Below are positions 44,498-55,826 of a DNA stretch of 64,000 nucleotides, in pieces. The first letter of the stretch is position 1, and each line of letters starts with the position of its first letter. The notes under the pieces were generated by a model. It was not told where the DNA came from. It ran no database searches and saw only the letters and a program-made list of their open reading frames with translations. Source of the DNA: Thermomonospora echinospora (GTDB lineage Bacteria; Actinomycetota; Actinomycetes; Streptosporangiales; Streptosporangiaceae). The DNA lies in NCBI RefSeq assembly GCF_900108175.1, contig NZ_FNVO01000004.1, positions 496,001 to 560,000 of the forward strand, given 5' to 3'. Both the position numbers and the translations under genes were made by a program.

Positions 44498-44559
44498 CCG
44501 GTGACCGGTGACCGGTGACCGGTGACCGGTCCCGCGCCGACTGCGGTGGACTGCGGTGG
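44498..44559. repeat. 7-bp and 10-bp tandem repeats upstream of idh
   Basis: CCGGTGA repeats 4.7 times at 44498-44530, then ACTGCGGTGG occurs twice at 44540-44559. They lie about 150 bases before the idh start, upstream of AGGTCTAGACCT (palindrome, 44617-44628) and a TAGCCT -10-like hexamer (44644-44649). Confidence 0.85.
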
Positions 44560-44704
44560 CCGATCGGCGTGATCACACCTGCGAAAATGTACCGAGATGC
44601 AGCGAAGTGTCGGGCCAGGTCTAGACCTGTGATCGGGCTCGGATAGCCTCCCCAGTGAGCCTTACGAAGGACTGCTGGCCGGTGTGGAAAGGGACAGCAA
44701 CAGC

Positions 44705-45928
44705 ATGCCCAAGATCAAAGTAGCGGGCCCCGTCGTCGAACTCGACGGCGACGAGATGACCCGGATCATCTGGCACTTCATCAAGGACCAGCTGATCCTC
44801 CCCTACCTGGACGTCGACCTGAAGTACTACGACCTCGGGATCGAGCACCGCGACGCCACTGACGACCAGGTCACCGTGGACGCCGCCAACGCCATCAGGA
44901 AGTACGGCGTCGGTGTCAAGTGCGCCACGATCACCCCTGACGAGGCCCGGGTGGAGGAGTTCGGCCTCAAGCAGATGTGGCGTTCCCCCAACGGAACGAT
45001 CCGCAACATTCTGGGCGGCGTGGTCTTCCGCGAGCCGATCATCGTCTCCAACATCCCCCGGCTGGTGCCCAGCTGGACCAAGCCGATCGTCATCGGCCGG
45101 CACGCGCACGGTGACCAGTACAAGGCCACCGACTTCAAGGTGCCCGGCCCCGGCACGCTGACCGTGACGTTCACCCCCGAGGACGGCTCGGAGCCGATCG
45201 AGTTCCAGGTCGCCCAGTACCCCGAGGGCGGCGGCGTCGCGATGGCGATGTACAACTACCGCAAGTCCATCGAGGACTTCGCGCGCGCCTCGTTCCGGTA
45301 CGGCCTGGACCGCGAGTTCCCGGTCTACATGTCGACCAAGAACACGATCCTCAAGGCCTACGACGGCATGTTCAAGGACGTGTTCGCCGAGATCTTCGAG
45401 GCCGAGTTCAAGGCCGACTTCGAGGCCAAGGGCCTGACCTACGAGCACCGCCTGATCGACGACATGGTCGCCGCGGCCATGAAGTGGGAGGGCGGCTACG
45501 TCTGGGCCTGCAAGAACTACGACGGTGACGTGCAGTCCGACACCGTCGCCCAGGGCTTCGGCTCGCTCGGCCTGATGACCTCGGTGCTGATGACCCCGGA
45601 CGGCAGGACGGTGGAGGCCGAGGCCGCGCACGGCACGGTCACCCGTCACTACCGGCAGCACCAGCAGGGCAAGCCGACCTCCACCAACCCGATCGCGTCC
45701 ATCTTCGCCTGGACCCGCGGCCTGGCCCACCGGGGCAAGCTCGACAACACCCCCGAGGTCACCGCGTTCGCCGAGACGCTGGAGCAGGTCTGCATCGAGA
45801 CCGTCGAGAGCGGCCAGATGACCAAGGATTTGGCCCTGCTCGTCCCGGGTGAGCAGGAGTGGCTGACCACGCAGGAGTTCCTGCACGCGCTCGACGTCAA
45901 CCTCCAGAAGAAGGTCAGCGAGAAGTAG
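44705..45928 (+). CDS. idh: NADP-dependent isocitrate dehydrogenase, homodimeric type
   Basis: 407 residues, oxidative decarboxylation of isocitrate to 2-oxoglutarate. It belongs to the eukaryote-like dimeric class: [16 protein letters not shown] at the N-terminus, substrate residues in [14 protein letters not shown], metal-binding [20 protein letters not shown], and the NADP segment [18 protein letters not shown] 44705 starts the conserved [20 protein letters not shown] upstream. Codons for its C-terminal [11 protein letters not shown] (45827-45859) have a diverged echo in the CRISPR-like spacer downstream. Confidence 0.98.
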   Translation: MPKIKVAGPVVELDGDEMTRIIWHFIKDQLILPYLDVDLKYYDLGIEHRDATDDQVTVDAANAIRKYGVGVKCATITPDEARVEEFGLKQMWRSPNGTIRNILGGVVFREPIIVSNIPRLVPSWTKPIVIGRHAHGDQYKATDFKVPGPGTLTVTFTPEDGSEPIEFQVAQYPEGGGVAMAMYNYRKSIEDFARASFRYGLDREFPVYMSTKNTILKAYDGMFKDVFAEIFEAEFKADFEAKGLTYEHRLIDDMVAAAMKWEGGYVWACKNYDGDVQSDTVAQGFGSLGLMTSVLMTPDGRTVEAEAAHGTVTRHYRQHQQGKPTSTNPIASIFAWTRGLAHRGKLDNTPEVTAFAETLEQVCIETVESGQMTKDLALLVPGEQEWLTTQEFLHALDVNLQKKVSEK

Positions 45929-45936
45929 TAAAGTGA

Positions 45937-47186
<1,250 letters not shown>

Positions 47187-47210
47187 CCGGTTCGGCACGG
47201 ATCCGTCCAT

Positions 47211-47252
47211 CCTGGCGGGCGGGGGCGACACGCCCCCGCCCGCCAGGGCTTT
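47211..47252 (+). terminator. mdh rho-independent terminator
   Basis: A 17-bp perfect stem (47211-47227 with 47231-47247, loop ACA) is followed by GGCTTTT, 25 bases after the mdh stop: the clearest intrinsic terminator in the window. Confidence 0.9.
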
Positions 47253-47624
47253 TCCGGGCGGACGCCGAGCCGCCGGACGGGAGCGGTCGCGGAACGGCGG
47301 GTCCCGTACGGCGGTGGCCGGGGGAGCCGGGCGGCCTGGGTACGAGCCCTGGAGGGCGATCGGGCCGGATGCCGAGCAGGTGCCGGCCCGGCCCGCAGGT
47401 CCGGGGGCGCGGCCGGCGCACGGCGGGCCGGACGCCCGGTGACCGGGTGCAGAGGTTTACCGAACGGCAGGTGGGACAGGTCGGCCATAGCCCGGCGCCG
47501 GACGGCCTCCGGTCCGGGAGGGAGTCGGCATGACACGTTCCACCGAGCCGGGCGTCCGGGGCCCGGTGACCGAGTTCCCGGCCGGCCGCGGGACGCCGCC
47601 GGCCCGGCCGGTGCGGGGCCCGGT
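47253..47624. other. 372-bp gap without a supported gene
   Basis: Lies between the mdh terminator and the FUSC-like gene. It is GC-rich with open frames but none with a convincing start, ribosome binding site or recognisable product. Confidence 0.4.
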
Positions 47625-48833
47625 ATGGGCGGTACGGACAGGCTGAGGGCCGTGGCCCGGCTCGGCGGCGCCGACGCGCACCGGTGGTGCTCGGCGGCGG
47701 GCCGTGCCGTCCGCGGCGCGTGCGGCCGGGTGCGGGAGAACGCGTGGCTGGTGCTGCAGGGCACCGCCGCGGCGACCCTGGCCTGGCTGATCGCCAAGCA
47801 CCTGGTCCACCACCACCAGCCGTTCTTCAGCCCGATCGCGGCCGTCATCGGGCTCAACGCGGCGCGGGGCGGCCGGGGGCTCAACTCGGTGCGGCTGCTG
47901 GTCGGGGTCGTCGTGGGCATCGCGGTCGCCGAGCTGGCGCTGTACGTCGGGACGGGGTACCGGGCGCTGGCGATCGCCGTCTTCGGGTCGATGACCATCG
48001 CGGTGATGATCAACGCTCAGCGGATCGTGATCGGCCAGGCGGCGGCCGGCGCGATCCTCACCATCGCCCTCGGCTATCCCGAGGCCGGCGGCCAGCGGCT
48101 CGTCGACGCGTTCATCGGGGCCGGGGTGGCGCTGACGTTCAGCCAGCTGCTGTTCCCGTCCGAGCCGATCGGGCTGCTGCGCCGGGCCGAGGCGGCCGCG
48201 CTGGCGGGGATGGCCGACGGGTTGGAGCAGACCGCCGAGGCGCTGGAGCACGAGGACGTCGAGCCGGTGTGCCGGGCGATCGCAAGGCTGCGCGACGCCA
48301 GTGACCGGCTGACCGACCTCGGCGACGCCCGGCAGCGCAGCCGGTACATCCGGCACACGCTGCTGTGGTGGCGGCGGGCCGAGGTCATCGCCCGCGAGAG
48401 CGCCGAGGCCGAACGGCTCGACCTGCTCGGCAGCAGTTGTTTCGCGCTCGGCCGTACCGCGCTGGCCGCACGGGCGGACGAACGCGCCGAGCTGGCACCG
48501 CTGGTGCGCGAGCTGGCCGAGGCGGTGCGCGTGCTGGCGCGGGCGCCCGGCGACCACGACGTCCGCCGGCGTGCGGCGCGCGGGGCGATGCACATCCTGC
48601 ACCGGCTCTCCGAGCTGTCGGAGACGTACTCGCTGCTGACCACCGGGCGCACGCTGGTGCGGATGGCCGCCACCGACGTCCTGCTGTTCGCCGGTGTGGA
48701 CAGGGAGACGGCCATCGGCCGCAAGGAGACGGACATGGAGAACCTGGACGTCCGCATTCCCCCGGCGACGCTGTGGGCGGCGCTCGGGTCGCACCGCCGG
48801 TTCCTGCCGTGGCGGGGACGCCCCCGCCACTGA
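47625..48833 (+). CDS. FUSC-family (aromatic-acid-exporter-like) membrane protein
   Basis: 402 residues. The N-terminal half has about six helices with the FUSC hallmark HHHQPFFSPIAAVIGLNAARGGRG and later GQAAAGAILTIALGYPEAGGQRLVDAFIG. The C-terminal half is a soluble helical region (ALAGMADGLEQTAEALE onward). Related proteins export aromatic acids or siderophores; the substrate is unknown. ATG 47625; longer frames upstream lack membrane character. Confidence 0.8.
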   Translation: MGGTDRLRAVARLGGADAHRWCSAAGRAVRGACGRVRENAWLVLQGTAAATLAWLIAKHLVHHHQPFFSPIAAVIGLNAARGGRGLNSVRLLVGVVVGIAVAELALYVGTGYRALAIAVFGSMTIAVMINAQRIVIGQAAAGAILTIALGYPEAGGQRLVDAFIGAGVALTFSQLLFPSEPIGLLRRAEAAALAGMADGLEQTAEALEHEDVEPVCRAIARLRDASDRLTDLGDARQRSRYIRHTLLWWRRAEVIARESAEAERLDLLGSSCFALGRTALAARADERAELAPLVRELAEAVRVLARAPGDHDVRRRAARGAMHILHRLSELSETYSLLTTGRTLVRMAATDVLLFAGVDRETAIGRKETDMENLDVRIPPATLWAALGSHRRFLPWRGRPRH

Positions 48834-48836
48834 CCA

Positions 48837-48961
48837 CCCGCGCGATGCCATCTGCCGGACCCTTGCGCGGCGTCGTCCACTGATCCCCTGCGCGGTGTCG
48901 TTCGTCGGTCCTTGTGGGGGTGGCGTTCACCGATCTCCTGCGCGGTGTCGTCAGTGTGGCC
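48837..48961. repeat. Five degenerate tandem copies of a 25-bp unit
   Basis: Units at 48837, 48862, 48887, 48912 and 48937, consensus near CCTGCGCGGTGTCGTTCRYCGRTCC. They fill most of the gap between the FUSC gene and the Hsp90 gene, ending about 85 bases before the Hsp90 start. Copies 3 and 5 are the most diverged. No gene runs through it. Confidence 0.8.
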
Positions 48962-49047
48962 GGTCCCGGTGGAAAAGCAGGTGGTGGGCGGGGGCGGTGG
49001 CGATAGGCTGCCCCTCGCATTCCGGGGCGATCAGGAGGATTCGGCGG

Positions 49048-50817
49048 GTGGCCGACCAGGCGTTTCAAGTTGATCTTCGCGGTGTGGTCGATCTGCTCAG
49101 CCGCCATCTGTACTCCAGCCCGCGCGTCTACCTGCGCGAGCTGTTGCAGAACGCGGTGGACGCGATCACCGCCCGCGGTTCGGGCACCGGCGAGGTGCGG
49201 ATCGAGACCGGCGGCGGGGTGCTGCGCGTCCACGACGACGGGGTGGGCCTGACCGAGGAGGAGGTCCACCGGCTGCTGGCCACCATCGGCCGTTCCTCCA
49301 AGCGGGACGAGCTGGGGTTCGCCCGGCACGACTTCCTCGGCCAGTTCGGCATCGGGCTGCTGTCGGCGTTCCTGGTCGCCGACGAGATCGAGGTCGTCAC
49401 CCGGTCGGCGCGCGGCGGCGCCGCCGTCGCCTGGACCGGCTACGCCGACGGCCGCTACCGGGTCGGGGCGGCCGAGCGGGACGAGCCGGGCACCACGGTC
49501 GCGCTGCGGGCCCGTCCCGGCGCCGCCGAGCTGCTCGCGCCCGCCACGGTCGCCGAGCTGGCCCGCGCCTACGGGTCGCTACTGCCGTTCACCGTCACCG
49601 TGGACGGCCGGGAGATCACCGGGGGCGGCCCGCCCTGGCGGGCGTCCCATCCGGACCCGGCCCGGCGGCGGCTGGCCCTGGCCGGGTACTGCCGCGAGCT
49701 GTACGGGTTCGAGCCGTACGACGTGATCGACCTAGACGTGCCGGAGGCCGGGCTGACCGGGGTGGCGTTCGTCATCCCGCAGCAGGTGTCACCGGGGGCG
49801 CGCGGCGGCCACCGGGTCTACCTCAAGCGGATGCTGCTGGCCGAGAACGTCGAGGGGCTGCTGCCCGACTGGGCGTTCTTCGTGCGCTGCGTGGTGGACG
49901 CCGGGGAGCTGAAGCCGACCGCGAGCCGGGAGGCACTGTACGAGGACGAACTGCTGGAGTCGGCCCGGCAGGCGCTCGGCGAGCGGATCCGGCAGTGGCT
50001 GGTGCGGCTGGCCGAGACCGACCCGGCCCGGCTGCGCGGGTTCCTACGGCTGCACCACCTCGGGGTCAAGGCGATGGCCCTGCACGACGACGAGATGCTG
50101 CGGATCGTCGACCGATGGCTGGAGTTCGAGACCTCGGCGGGGCCGATGACGCTGGCGGAGTTCCGCCGCCGGCACGCGGACGGCCGCTACACCGCCGACG
50201 TGGACGAGTTCCGGCGACTGTCGGCAGTGTCGGGCGCGCAGGGCGTGGGGCTGGTCAACGGCGGCTACGTCTACGACACCGAGATCATCGAGCGGCTGCC
50301 GCGGATCGATCCGGACGCGGTGCTGCGCCGGCTGGACCCGGCCGAGCTGACCACCCACTTCGGGGTGCTCGACCCGGGCACCGAGCTGGCGCTGCGCCCG
50401 TTCCTGACCGCCGCGCAGCGGGCCGTCGAACGGCTGGGCTGCGAGGTGGTCGTCCGCGACTTCGACCCGGCGTCCCTGCCGGCGCTGTACCTGACCAGCC
50501 GGGCGGCGCGGCACCAGGCCGAGCTGGAGGAGGCCCGCGAGCAGGCCGACGAGCTGTGGGCCGACGTGCTGGGCGCGCTGAGCGACCTGCGGGCCGCCGA
50601 CCGCCCCCAGCTCGTCCTCAACCACCGCAACCCACTGACCAGGCGGATCACCGCGCTGACCGAGGAGGGGCTGATCGAGGTCGCGGTGCAGGGGCTGTAC
50701 GGGCAGGCGCTGCTGCTGGGCCGCCATCCGCTGCGGGCGGCCGACACCGCCGTGCTCAACCGTTCGTTCCTGGGCCTGCTGGACTGGGCCGTGCACAAGC
50801 CGGGAGACTCCGCATGA
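49048..50817 (+). CDS. Hsp90-family ATPase (HtpG paralogue)
   Basis: 589 residues. GHKL ATPase motifs are those of Hsp90: YLRELLQNAVDAI (catalytic Glu, Mg-binding Asn), VHDDGVGLTEEEV, and GQFGIGLLSAFLVADEI. The middle domain keeps the catalytic-loop arginine region in KPTASREALYEDELLE and the YLKRMLLAENVEGLLPDWA segment. The C-terminal dimerisation region is diverged and the acidic N-domain lid is short, so it is smaller than E. coli HtpG (about 624). GTG 49048 with AGGAGGA. It overlaps the next gene by ATGA. Likely a specialised chaperone rather than the housekeeping HtpG; client unknown. Confidence 0.9.
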   Translation: MADQAFQVDLRGVVDLLSRHLYSSPRVYLRELLQNAVDAITARGSGTGEVRIETGGGVLRVHDDGVGLTEEEVHRLLATIGRSSKRDELGFARHDFLGQFGIGLLSAFLVADEIEVVTRSARGGAAVAWTGYADGRYRVGAAERDEPGTTVALRARPGAAELLAPATVAELARAYGSLLPFTVTVDGREITGGGPPWRASHPDPARRRLALAGYCRELYGFEPYDVIDLDVPEAGLTGVAFVIPQQVSPGARGGHRVYLKRMLLAENVEGLLPDWAFFVRCVVDAGELKPTASREALYEDELLESARQALGERIRQWLVRLAETDPARLRGFLRLHHLGVKAMALHDDEMLRIVDRWLEFETSAGPMTLAEFRRRHADGRYTADVDEFRRLSAVSGAQGVGLVNGGYVYDTEIIERLPRIDPDAVLRRLDPAELTTHFGVLDPGTELALRPFLTAAQRAVERLGCEVVVRDFDPASLPALYLTSRAARHQAELEEAREQADELWADVLGALSDLRAADRPQLVLNHRNPLTRRITALTEEGLIEVAVQGLYGQALLLGRHPLRAADTAVLNRSFLGLLDWAVHKPGDSA

Positions 50818-53459
50818 GCACCGATGACGTCTACGCGCTGGTGGCGCGGGCCGGCGACCTGCCGTACGGGGAGGCCAGGACCGTGCTGGTCGAGGACGCG
50901 CTGCGCCGGGCGGAGGCCGCCGGTGACGACGCGCTGGCCTACCGGGTACGGATGGAGCTGACCTCCGCCTACCAGCACGGCGGCGAACCGGCCAAGATGT
51001 TCACCACGTTCACCCGGTGCCTGTCCCAGCACGACGCCGATCCCGGCCGGTTCGGCAGCGGGCACCGGCTGCTGTGGCACTTCAAGTGGATCGTCAACTC
51101 GCTGACGCTGTTCCCGGAGATCCCGCTCGACCGGACTTACGCCGTCCTGGACGACATGGAGCGGCGCTACCGGCTCGGCGGGCACAGCATGCAGGCCGTT
51201 TACCACTACCGGCACGTGGTGGTCCGGCACGTGGGCGACGACGCGGCGGCTGACGAGTGGTTCGCCAAGTGGCACGCCGCGCCCCGAGACGAGCTGTCGG
51301 ACTGCCAAGGCTGCGACCCGACCGGCAAGGTCCGCCATCTGACCGGGCGGGGACGCCACGAGGAGGCCCTGGCGATCGCCGCCCCGGTGCTGTCCGCCGA
51401 GCTCAACTGCACCGAGCAGCCGCAGAGCATCCTCACCGCGCTGCTGCCGGCCTACCTGCGCACCGGGCAGATGGAGGAGGCCGGACGGGCTCACCGCCGC
51501 GCCTACCGGCTGGTCCGCGCCAACCTTCGCGACCTGACGGACATCGCCGACCATCTGGAGTTCTGCGCGCTGACCGGTAACCAGGCGCGCGGCCTGGAGA
51601 TCGTGCAGCGGCATCTGGGCTGGCTGGACCGGGCGCCCAGCCCGTACGCGGCGATGCGCTTCGCGGCGGCGTCCGCGCTGGTGCTGCGGCGGCTGGCGGA
51701 GGCGGGCGCCGACGAGGGGCTGCCGCTGTCCCGCCCGGACGGGCGGGACGTGCCCGCCGCCGAGCTGCGGGACGAGCTGACGGCGCAGGCCCTGACGCTG
51801 GCGGAACGGTTCGACGCCCGCAACGGCAGCTCCCGGCAGGGCGAGCGGATCCGCGCGGTGCTGGAGGCCGAGCCGATCGTCGAGCACCTGCCGCTGACCC
51901 CGTACGCCCGACGCCCGACGCCCGTTCCCGAGCCGGTGCGGGCACCCGAGCCGACTGAGCCGACCGGGCCGGACGCGCTGCTGGACGCGGCGGAGAAAGC
52001 GTGGACCCGCCGCGACATGACAGCTGCACTGGCGGCCTGGCACCGCTTTGACGAGTTGGTCCCCGAGCCGACGCCCGCCCAGGCGGGGCGGCGGGCCGAC
52101 GGGACGGGATTCGAGCGGATGGCGGCCGGCGACGCGGAGGGCGCGCTGGCCGAGTGGGACCGGGCGGCCGGGTTGCACACCCAGGCCGGTGACGAGGCCC
52201 GCGCGCAGAACGCCCGCAGCCGCACCGGTTCCCTGCTGTGCGCCATGGGCCGCGCGGACGAGGGCATGGAGCTGCTGACCTCGTCGCTGGCCCGGCTCGA
52301 CGCGCTGGCCCCCGGCAGCCGGCGGGCGGTCTCGGCCCGGCTGCGGCTCGCCGACGCCCACGTCAACGCCGACCGGGGGCAGGAGGCACTGGCGGTGCTC
52401 GCCGCCGCCCGGCCGACCGATGCGCTGGACGCCGCCGAGGTCGAGATGGTGCGGGCGCGGGCCCTGGCCCGGCTGGGGGACATGCCCGAGACGGTCTCCG
52501 CCTTCCGCCGGGCCTGCGCCGCTTTCCGGGAGCTGGGCGGCGGCGGGCTGCTGGCGGAGACGGCGTTCATGCTCGCCCAGGTCCTGATGGGCGAGGAGGC
52601 GCAGCCCCCGGAGGACCCCTCCGCCGACGAGGCGCTGGCGCTGCTGGAGGAGGCGATCGCCAACGCCCCCGCGGGCCAGCCCGGGCTGCGGGCCTCCGTG
52701 TACGCGGTGCGCGGGAACCGGCTGACGGCCCACGGCCGCCACGCCGAGGCGGTCGAGGACCTGGTCGAGGCGGTCGCCGTCTTCACCGCCGAGGGCGCCT
52801 ACCCGCAGGCGGCCTACTCCCGGCTGGACCTGACCGTCGCGCTGCTCAACGCCGAACGCCACTTCGAGGCGGCCGAGGTCGCCGAGGAGGCGTGGCCCAT
52901 GCTGACCCGCCTTCAGGACACCGACGCCGAGCACCGCTGCCGCTACCTGCTGGCCCAGGCGCAGGAGATGGGCGAGGAAGAGGAGGCGGCCGAGACCTAC
53001 ACCGGCCTGGCCCGCGACGAGGAGCACCCCGGCCTGTCCGCCCAGTTGCTGGAGAAGGCCGCCGACGTGCTGACCGGCGCCGACAAGGACGCCCTGGCCG
53101 CCGAACGGTACGTCGAGGCGGCCGAGGCGTTCGCCGCCGCCGGTGATCCCTACGGGGTGGTCCGCACCCGCCGCCGCCACGCGATGTGCCTGATGTGGAG
53201 CGGCCGGCTCGACGACGGGCTGCGTGAGATGGGCGTGGCCCGCGCCGCCCTCGGCGACCTTCCCGAGGAGAACCCGGCGGCGCTGACCTGGGAGACGGCA
53301 GTGACGTCCTACGACGAGGCCCGTCTGCTCGCCAACGCCGGCCGGACCGAGGAGGCGCTGGCCAGGCTGGAGGAGTCCATCCAGGGCTTCACCGAGCTGG
53401 ACGAGCATGGCGCCGCCGCCACCGCCGCCGAGTTCCGCGACCAGCTCACCGCCGAGTAA
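50814..53459 (+). CDS. Large tetratricopeptide-repeat protein coupled to Hsp90
   Basis: 881 residues, almost entirely helical repeats: TPR-like units such as GRGRHEEALAIAAPVL, TGQMEEAGRAHRRAYRLV, LARLGDMPETVSAFRRAC, GRHAEAVEDLVEAVAVF and LANAGRTEEALARLEESI. A Pro/Glu-rich spacer near residues 365-390 splits it into two superhelices. No enzymatic motif or membrane helix is seen. The ATG overlaps the Hsp90 stop (ATGA), so synthesis is coupled. Eukaryotic Hsp90 cochaperones are TPR proteins; an analogous scaffold or client adaptor is inference, since the bacterial Hsp90 here shows no MEEVD tail. Confidence 0.85.
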   Translation: MSTDDVYALVARAGDLPYGEARTVLVEDALRRAEAAGDDALAYRVRMELTSAYQHGGEPAKMFTTFTRCLSQHDADPGRFGSGHRLLWHFKWIVNSLTLFPEIPLDRTYAVLDDMERRYRLGGHSMQAVYHYRHVVVRHVGDDAAADEWFAKWHAAPRDELSDCQGCDPTGKVRHLTGRGRHEEALAIAAPVLSAELNCTEQPQSILTALLPAYLRTGQMEEAGRAHRRAYRLVRANLRDLTDIADHLEFCALTGNQARGLEIVQRHLGWLDRAPSPYAAMRFAAASALVLRRLAEAGADEGLPLSRPDGRDVPAAELRDELTAQALTLAERFDARNGSSRQGERIRAVLEAEPIVEHLPLTPYARRPTPVPEPVRAPEPTEPTGPDALLDAAEKAWTRRDMTAALAAWHRFDELVPEPTPAQAGRRADGTGFERMAAGDAEGALAEWDRAAGLHTQAGDEARAQNARSRTGSLLCAMGRADEGMELLTSSLARLDALAPGSRRAVSARLRLADAHVNADRGQEALAVLAAARPTDALDAAEVEMVRARALARLGDMPETVSAFRRACAAFRELGGGGLLAETAFMLAQVLMGEEAQPPEDPSADEALALLEEAIANAPAGQPGLRASVYAVRGNRLTAHGRHAEAVEDLVEAVAVFTAEGAYPQAAYSRLDLTVALLNAERHFEAAEVAEEAWPMLTRLQDTDAEHRCRYLLAQAQEMGEEEEAAETYTGLARDEEHPGLSAQLLEKAADVLTGADKDALAAERYVEAAEAFAAAGDPYGVVRTRRRHAMCLMWSGRLDDGLREMGVARAALGDLPEENPAALTWETAVTSYDEARLLANAGRTEEALARLEESIQGFTELDEHGAAATAAEFRDQLTAE

Positions 53460-53485
53460 GCGGCGGGTGGCGGCTGTTGGAGCCG

Positions 53486-54676
53486 TCAGAGGATGCGGTG
53501 GGCGCCCTGGGAGGGGACGGCGTCCTGGTAGTGGGGGGCGGGCCAGCCGCGGGCCTGGTAGGCGGCGTCGATGGCCTCGCGGACGTGGGTGGCACGGTCG
53601 GTGGCGGTCAGGACGAGGACCGAGCCGCCGAAGCCGCCGCCCACCATGCGCCCGCCTCGCGCCCCCGCCCGCAGCGCGGCCTCCACCGTCGCGTCCGCCT
53701 GCGGCCAGGAGACCTCGAACTGGTCCCGCAGCGACAGGTGGGAGGCGGTGAGCATGCCGCCGATCTCGGCGAGGGCGTCGGCGCGCAGCAGGCCCACCGT
53801 CGCCTCGACCCGGTGGTTCTCGGTGACGACGTGCTGGACGCGCCGCCGCAGCGTGGCCGGGTCCGGTCCCGTCTGCCCGGACCTGCGCCGGAACGGGAGG
53901 GACGGCCTGCTCTGCACGGCCGGCAGACGTTCCAGGGTGCTCGCCAGGTCGGTCACGTCGCGCAGTGAGTCCAGCCCGAGCAGCGCGGCGGCCTGCTCGC
54001 ACTCGGCGCGGCGCCGCGCGTACTCGCCGCCGGTCAGGGCATGGGCGGCGCGGGTGTCGACCACCAGTAGCGACAGGTCCTCACCCAGCCGCAGCGGGAC
54101 CTGCCCGGACAGGCCGCTGCGGCAGTCCAGCAGCAGCGCGTGCCCGGCGGTGCACAGCAGCGCCGCCGACTGGTCCATGATCCCGCACGGCACGCCGGCG
54201 AACTCCGCCTCGGCCCGCCGGGCCCGCCGGGCCAGCTCGGCGCGTTCGATCTCCAGCCCGTACAGGTCGCACAGGGCCAGCGCGGTGGCGCACTCCAGCG
54301 CCGCCGAGGACGCCAGCCCGGCGCCCTGCGGCAGGTCGGAGTCGACCAGCAGCGACGCGCCGCCGGCCCCGTGCTCCCGCAGCACCCAGGCCACTCCCGC
54401 CGGGTAGGCCGCCCAGCCGTCCACCGTGCCGGGCGCCAGCCCGTCGATCGGCAGGCTGCGGCCGTCGGCGGCGGCCTGCAGGGACCGCAGTTCGAGCACC
54501 CCGTCGTCCCGGCGGGCGGCGGCCACCGACACACCCTGCGCGAGCGCGAACGGCAGCACCAGCCCGTCGTTGTAGTCGGTGTGCTCGCCGATCAGGTTGA
54601 CTCGGCCGGGCGCCCGCCACACGCCCTGCGGCGCCCGGCCGTAAGCCTCCTCGAAGGCGGCGACCAGCGTGTTCAC
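53486..54676 (-). CDS. galK: Galactokinase
   Basis: 396-residue GHMP kinase, galactose plus ATP to galactose 1-phosphate. [21 protein letters not shown] is the galactokinase signature, [16 protein letters not shown] the ATP-binding motif 2, and [13 protein letters not shown] motif 3. A basic insertion of about 20 residues ([15 protein letters not shown]) lies before the conserved [14 protein letters not shown] segment. The GTG at 54676 overlaps the galE stop. Confidence 0.96.
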   Translation of the reverse strand: MNTLVAAFEEAYGRAPQGVWRAPGRVNLIGEHTDYNDGLVLPFALAQGVSVAAARRDDGVLELRSLQAAADGRSLPIDGLAPGTVDGWAAYPAGVAWVLREHGAGGASLLVDSDLPQGAGLASSAALECATALALCDLYGLEIERAELARRARRAEAEFAGVPCGIMDQSAALLCTAGHALLLDCRSGLSGQVPLRLGEDLSLLVVDTRAAHALTGGEYARRRAECEQAAALLGLDSLRDVTDLASTLERLPAVQSRPSLPFRRRSGQTGPDPATLRRRVQHVVTENHRVEATVGLLRADALAEIGGMLTASHLSLRDQFEVSWPQADATVEAALRAGARGGRMVGGGFGGSVLVLTATDRATHVREAIDAAYQARGWPAPHYQDAVPSQGAHRIL

Positions 54677-55629
54677 GCCTGGGACCGCAGGAACGTCCAC
54701 GCGTCGGAGACCATCAGGCGCAGGTCGCGCTCCGGCTTCCAGCCCAGCTCGGACCTGATCTTGTCCGAGGAGGCCACCAGCACCGCCGGGTCGCCGGCTC
54801 GGCGCGGCCCGGCCTGGACCGGGATCGGGTGGCCGGTCACCTCCCGGCAGACCTCCACGACCTCGCGTACCGAGGAGCCGCTGCCGCTGCCCAGGTTGAA
54901 GATCTGGTGGCGGCCCGGCGCGCACGCCTCCAGTGCCAGCAGGTGCGCCACGCCCAGGTCCACCACGTGGATGTAGTCGCGCACGCAGGTGCCGTCCGAG
55001 GTCGGGTAGTCCTCCCCGAAGACGTGCACCGCATCGCGGGTGCCGGCCGCCACCGCCAGCACGTTCGGGATCAGGTGGGTCTCCACCGCGTGCCGCTCGC
55101 CGAACCGGCCGTAGGCGCCCGCCACGTTGAAGTAGCGCAGCGACACCGCGCCGAAGCCGAACAGCCGGGCGTACTCGGTCAGCGTCGTGTCGATCGCCAG
55201 CTTGGACGCCCCGTACGGGTTGGTCGGGCGGGTCGGGTCGGTCTCCAGGATCGGGGTGGACTCCGGCTCCCCGTAGGTGGCGGCCGTGGAGGAGAACACG
55301 ATCCGTGCCACCCCGCTCTGCCGCATCGCGTCCAGCAGCGCCAGCGACTCGCCCAGGTTGCGGTCCCAGTACAGGCCGGGCTTCTGGACGGACTCGCCCA
55401 CCAGCGACCTGGCCGCGAAATGCAGCACGGCATCGAACCCGGCGCCCTCCAGCACGTCCAGGGCGCGCTCGCGCATGGTGCCGCGCACCAGCGTGGCGCC
55501 CTCGGGCACCGCGTCCTCGTGGCCGGTGGACAGGTCGTCGAGCACGACCACCTCGTGCCCCGCCTCCAGCAGTTGGGCGGTGACCACGCTGCCGATGAAA
55601 CCGGCGCCTCCGGTGACGAGCAGCTTCAC
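54673..55629 (-). CDS. galE: UDP-glucose 4-epimerase
   Basis: 318-residue extended SDR. NAD-binding [12 protein letters not shown], catalytic Ser in FSSTAATYG and Tyr-x-x-x-Lys in [11 protein letters not shown], and substrate segment [13 protein letters not shown] 55629. Upstream partner of galK in a galE-galK operon; galT is not in the window. Confidence 0.96.
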   Translation of the reverse strand: MKLLVTGGAGFIGSVVTAQLLEAGHEVVVLDDLSTGHEDAVPEGATLVRGTMRERALDVLEGAGFDAVLHFAARSLVGESVQKPGLYWDRNLGESLALLDAMRQSGVARIVFSSTAATYGEPESTPILETDPTRPTNPYGASKLAIDTTLTEYARLFGFGAVSLRYFNVAGAYGRFGERHAVETHLIPNVLAVAAGTRDAVHVFGEDYPTSDGTCVRDYIHVVDLGVAHLLALEACAPGRHQIFNLGSGSGSSVREVVEVCREVTGHPIPVQAGPRRAGDPAVLVASSDKIRSELGWKPERDLRLMVSDAWTFLRSQA

Positions 55630-55826
55630 GAAAATCCTCCAGAGATGGGCGGACGGGCCGGCGGGGGCTACCAGCGTAGCCGCCGGGGCCGCGGCGGCCG
55701 CCCGCAATGATCGACTACGGCTTGACCGAGGTGGGAATGGGTAGACCGACACTCGGCAGGCCCGCCCATACTTGGCCCGATGATGGACGACGATCCGCAC
55801 AGACCCGCGCCGGAGAGCCCGCGGCG

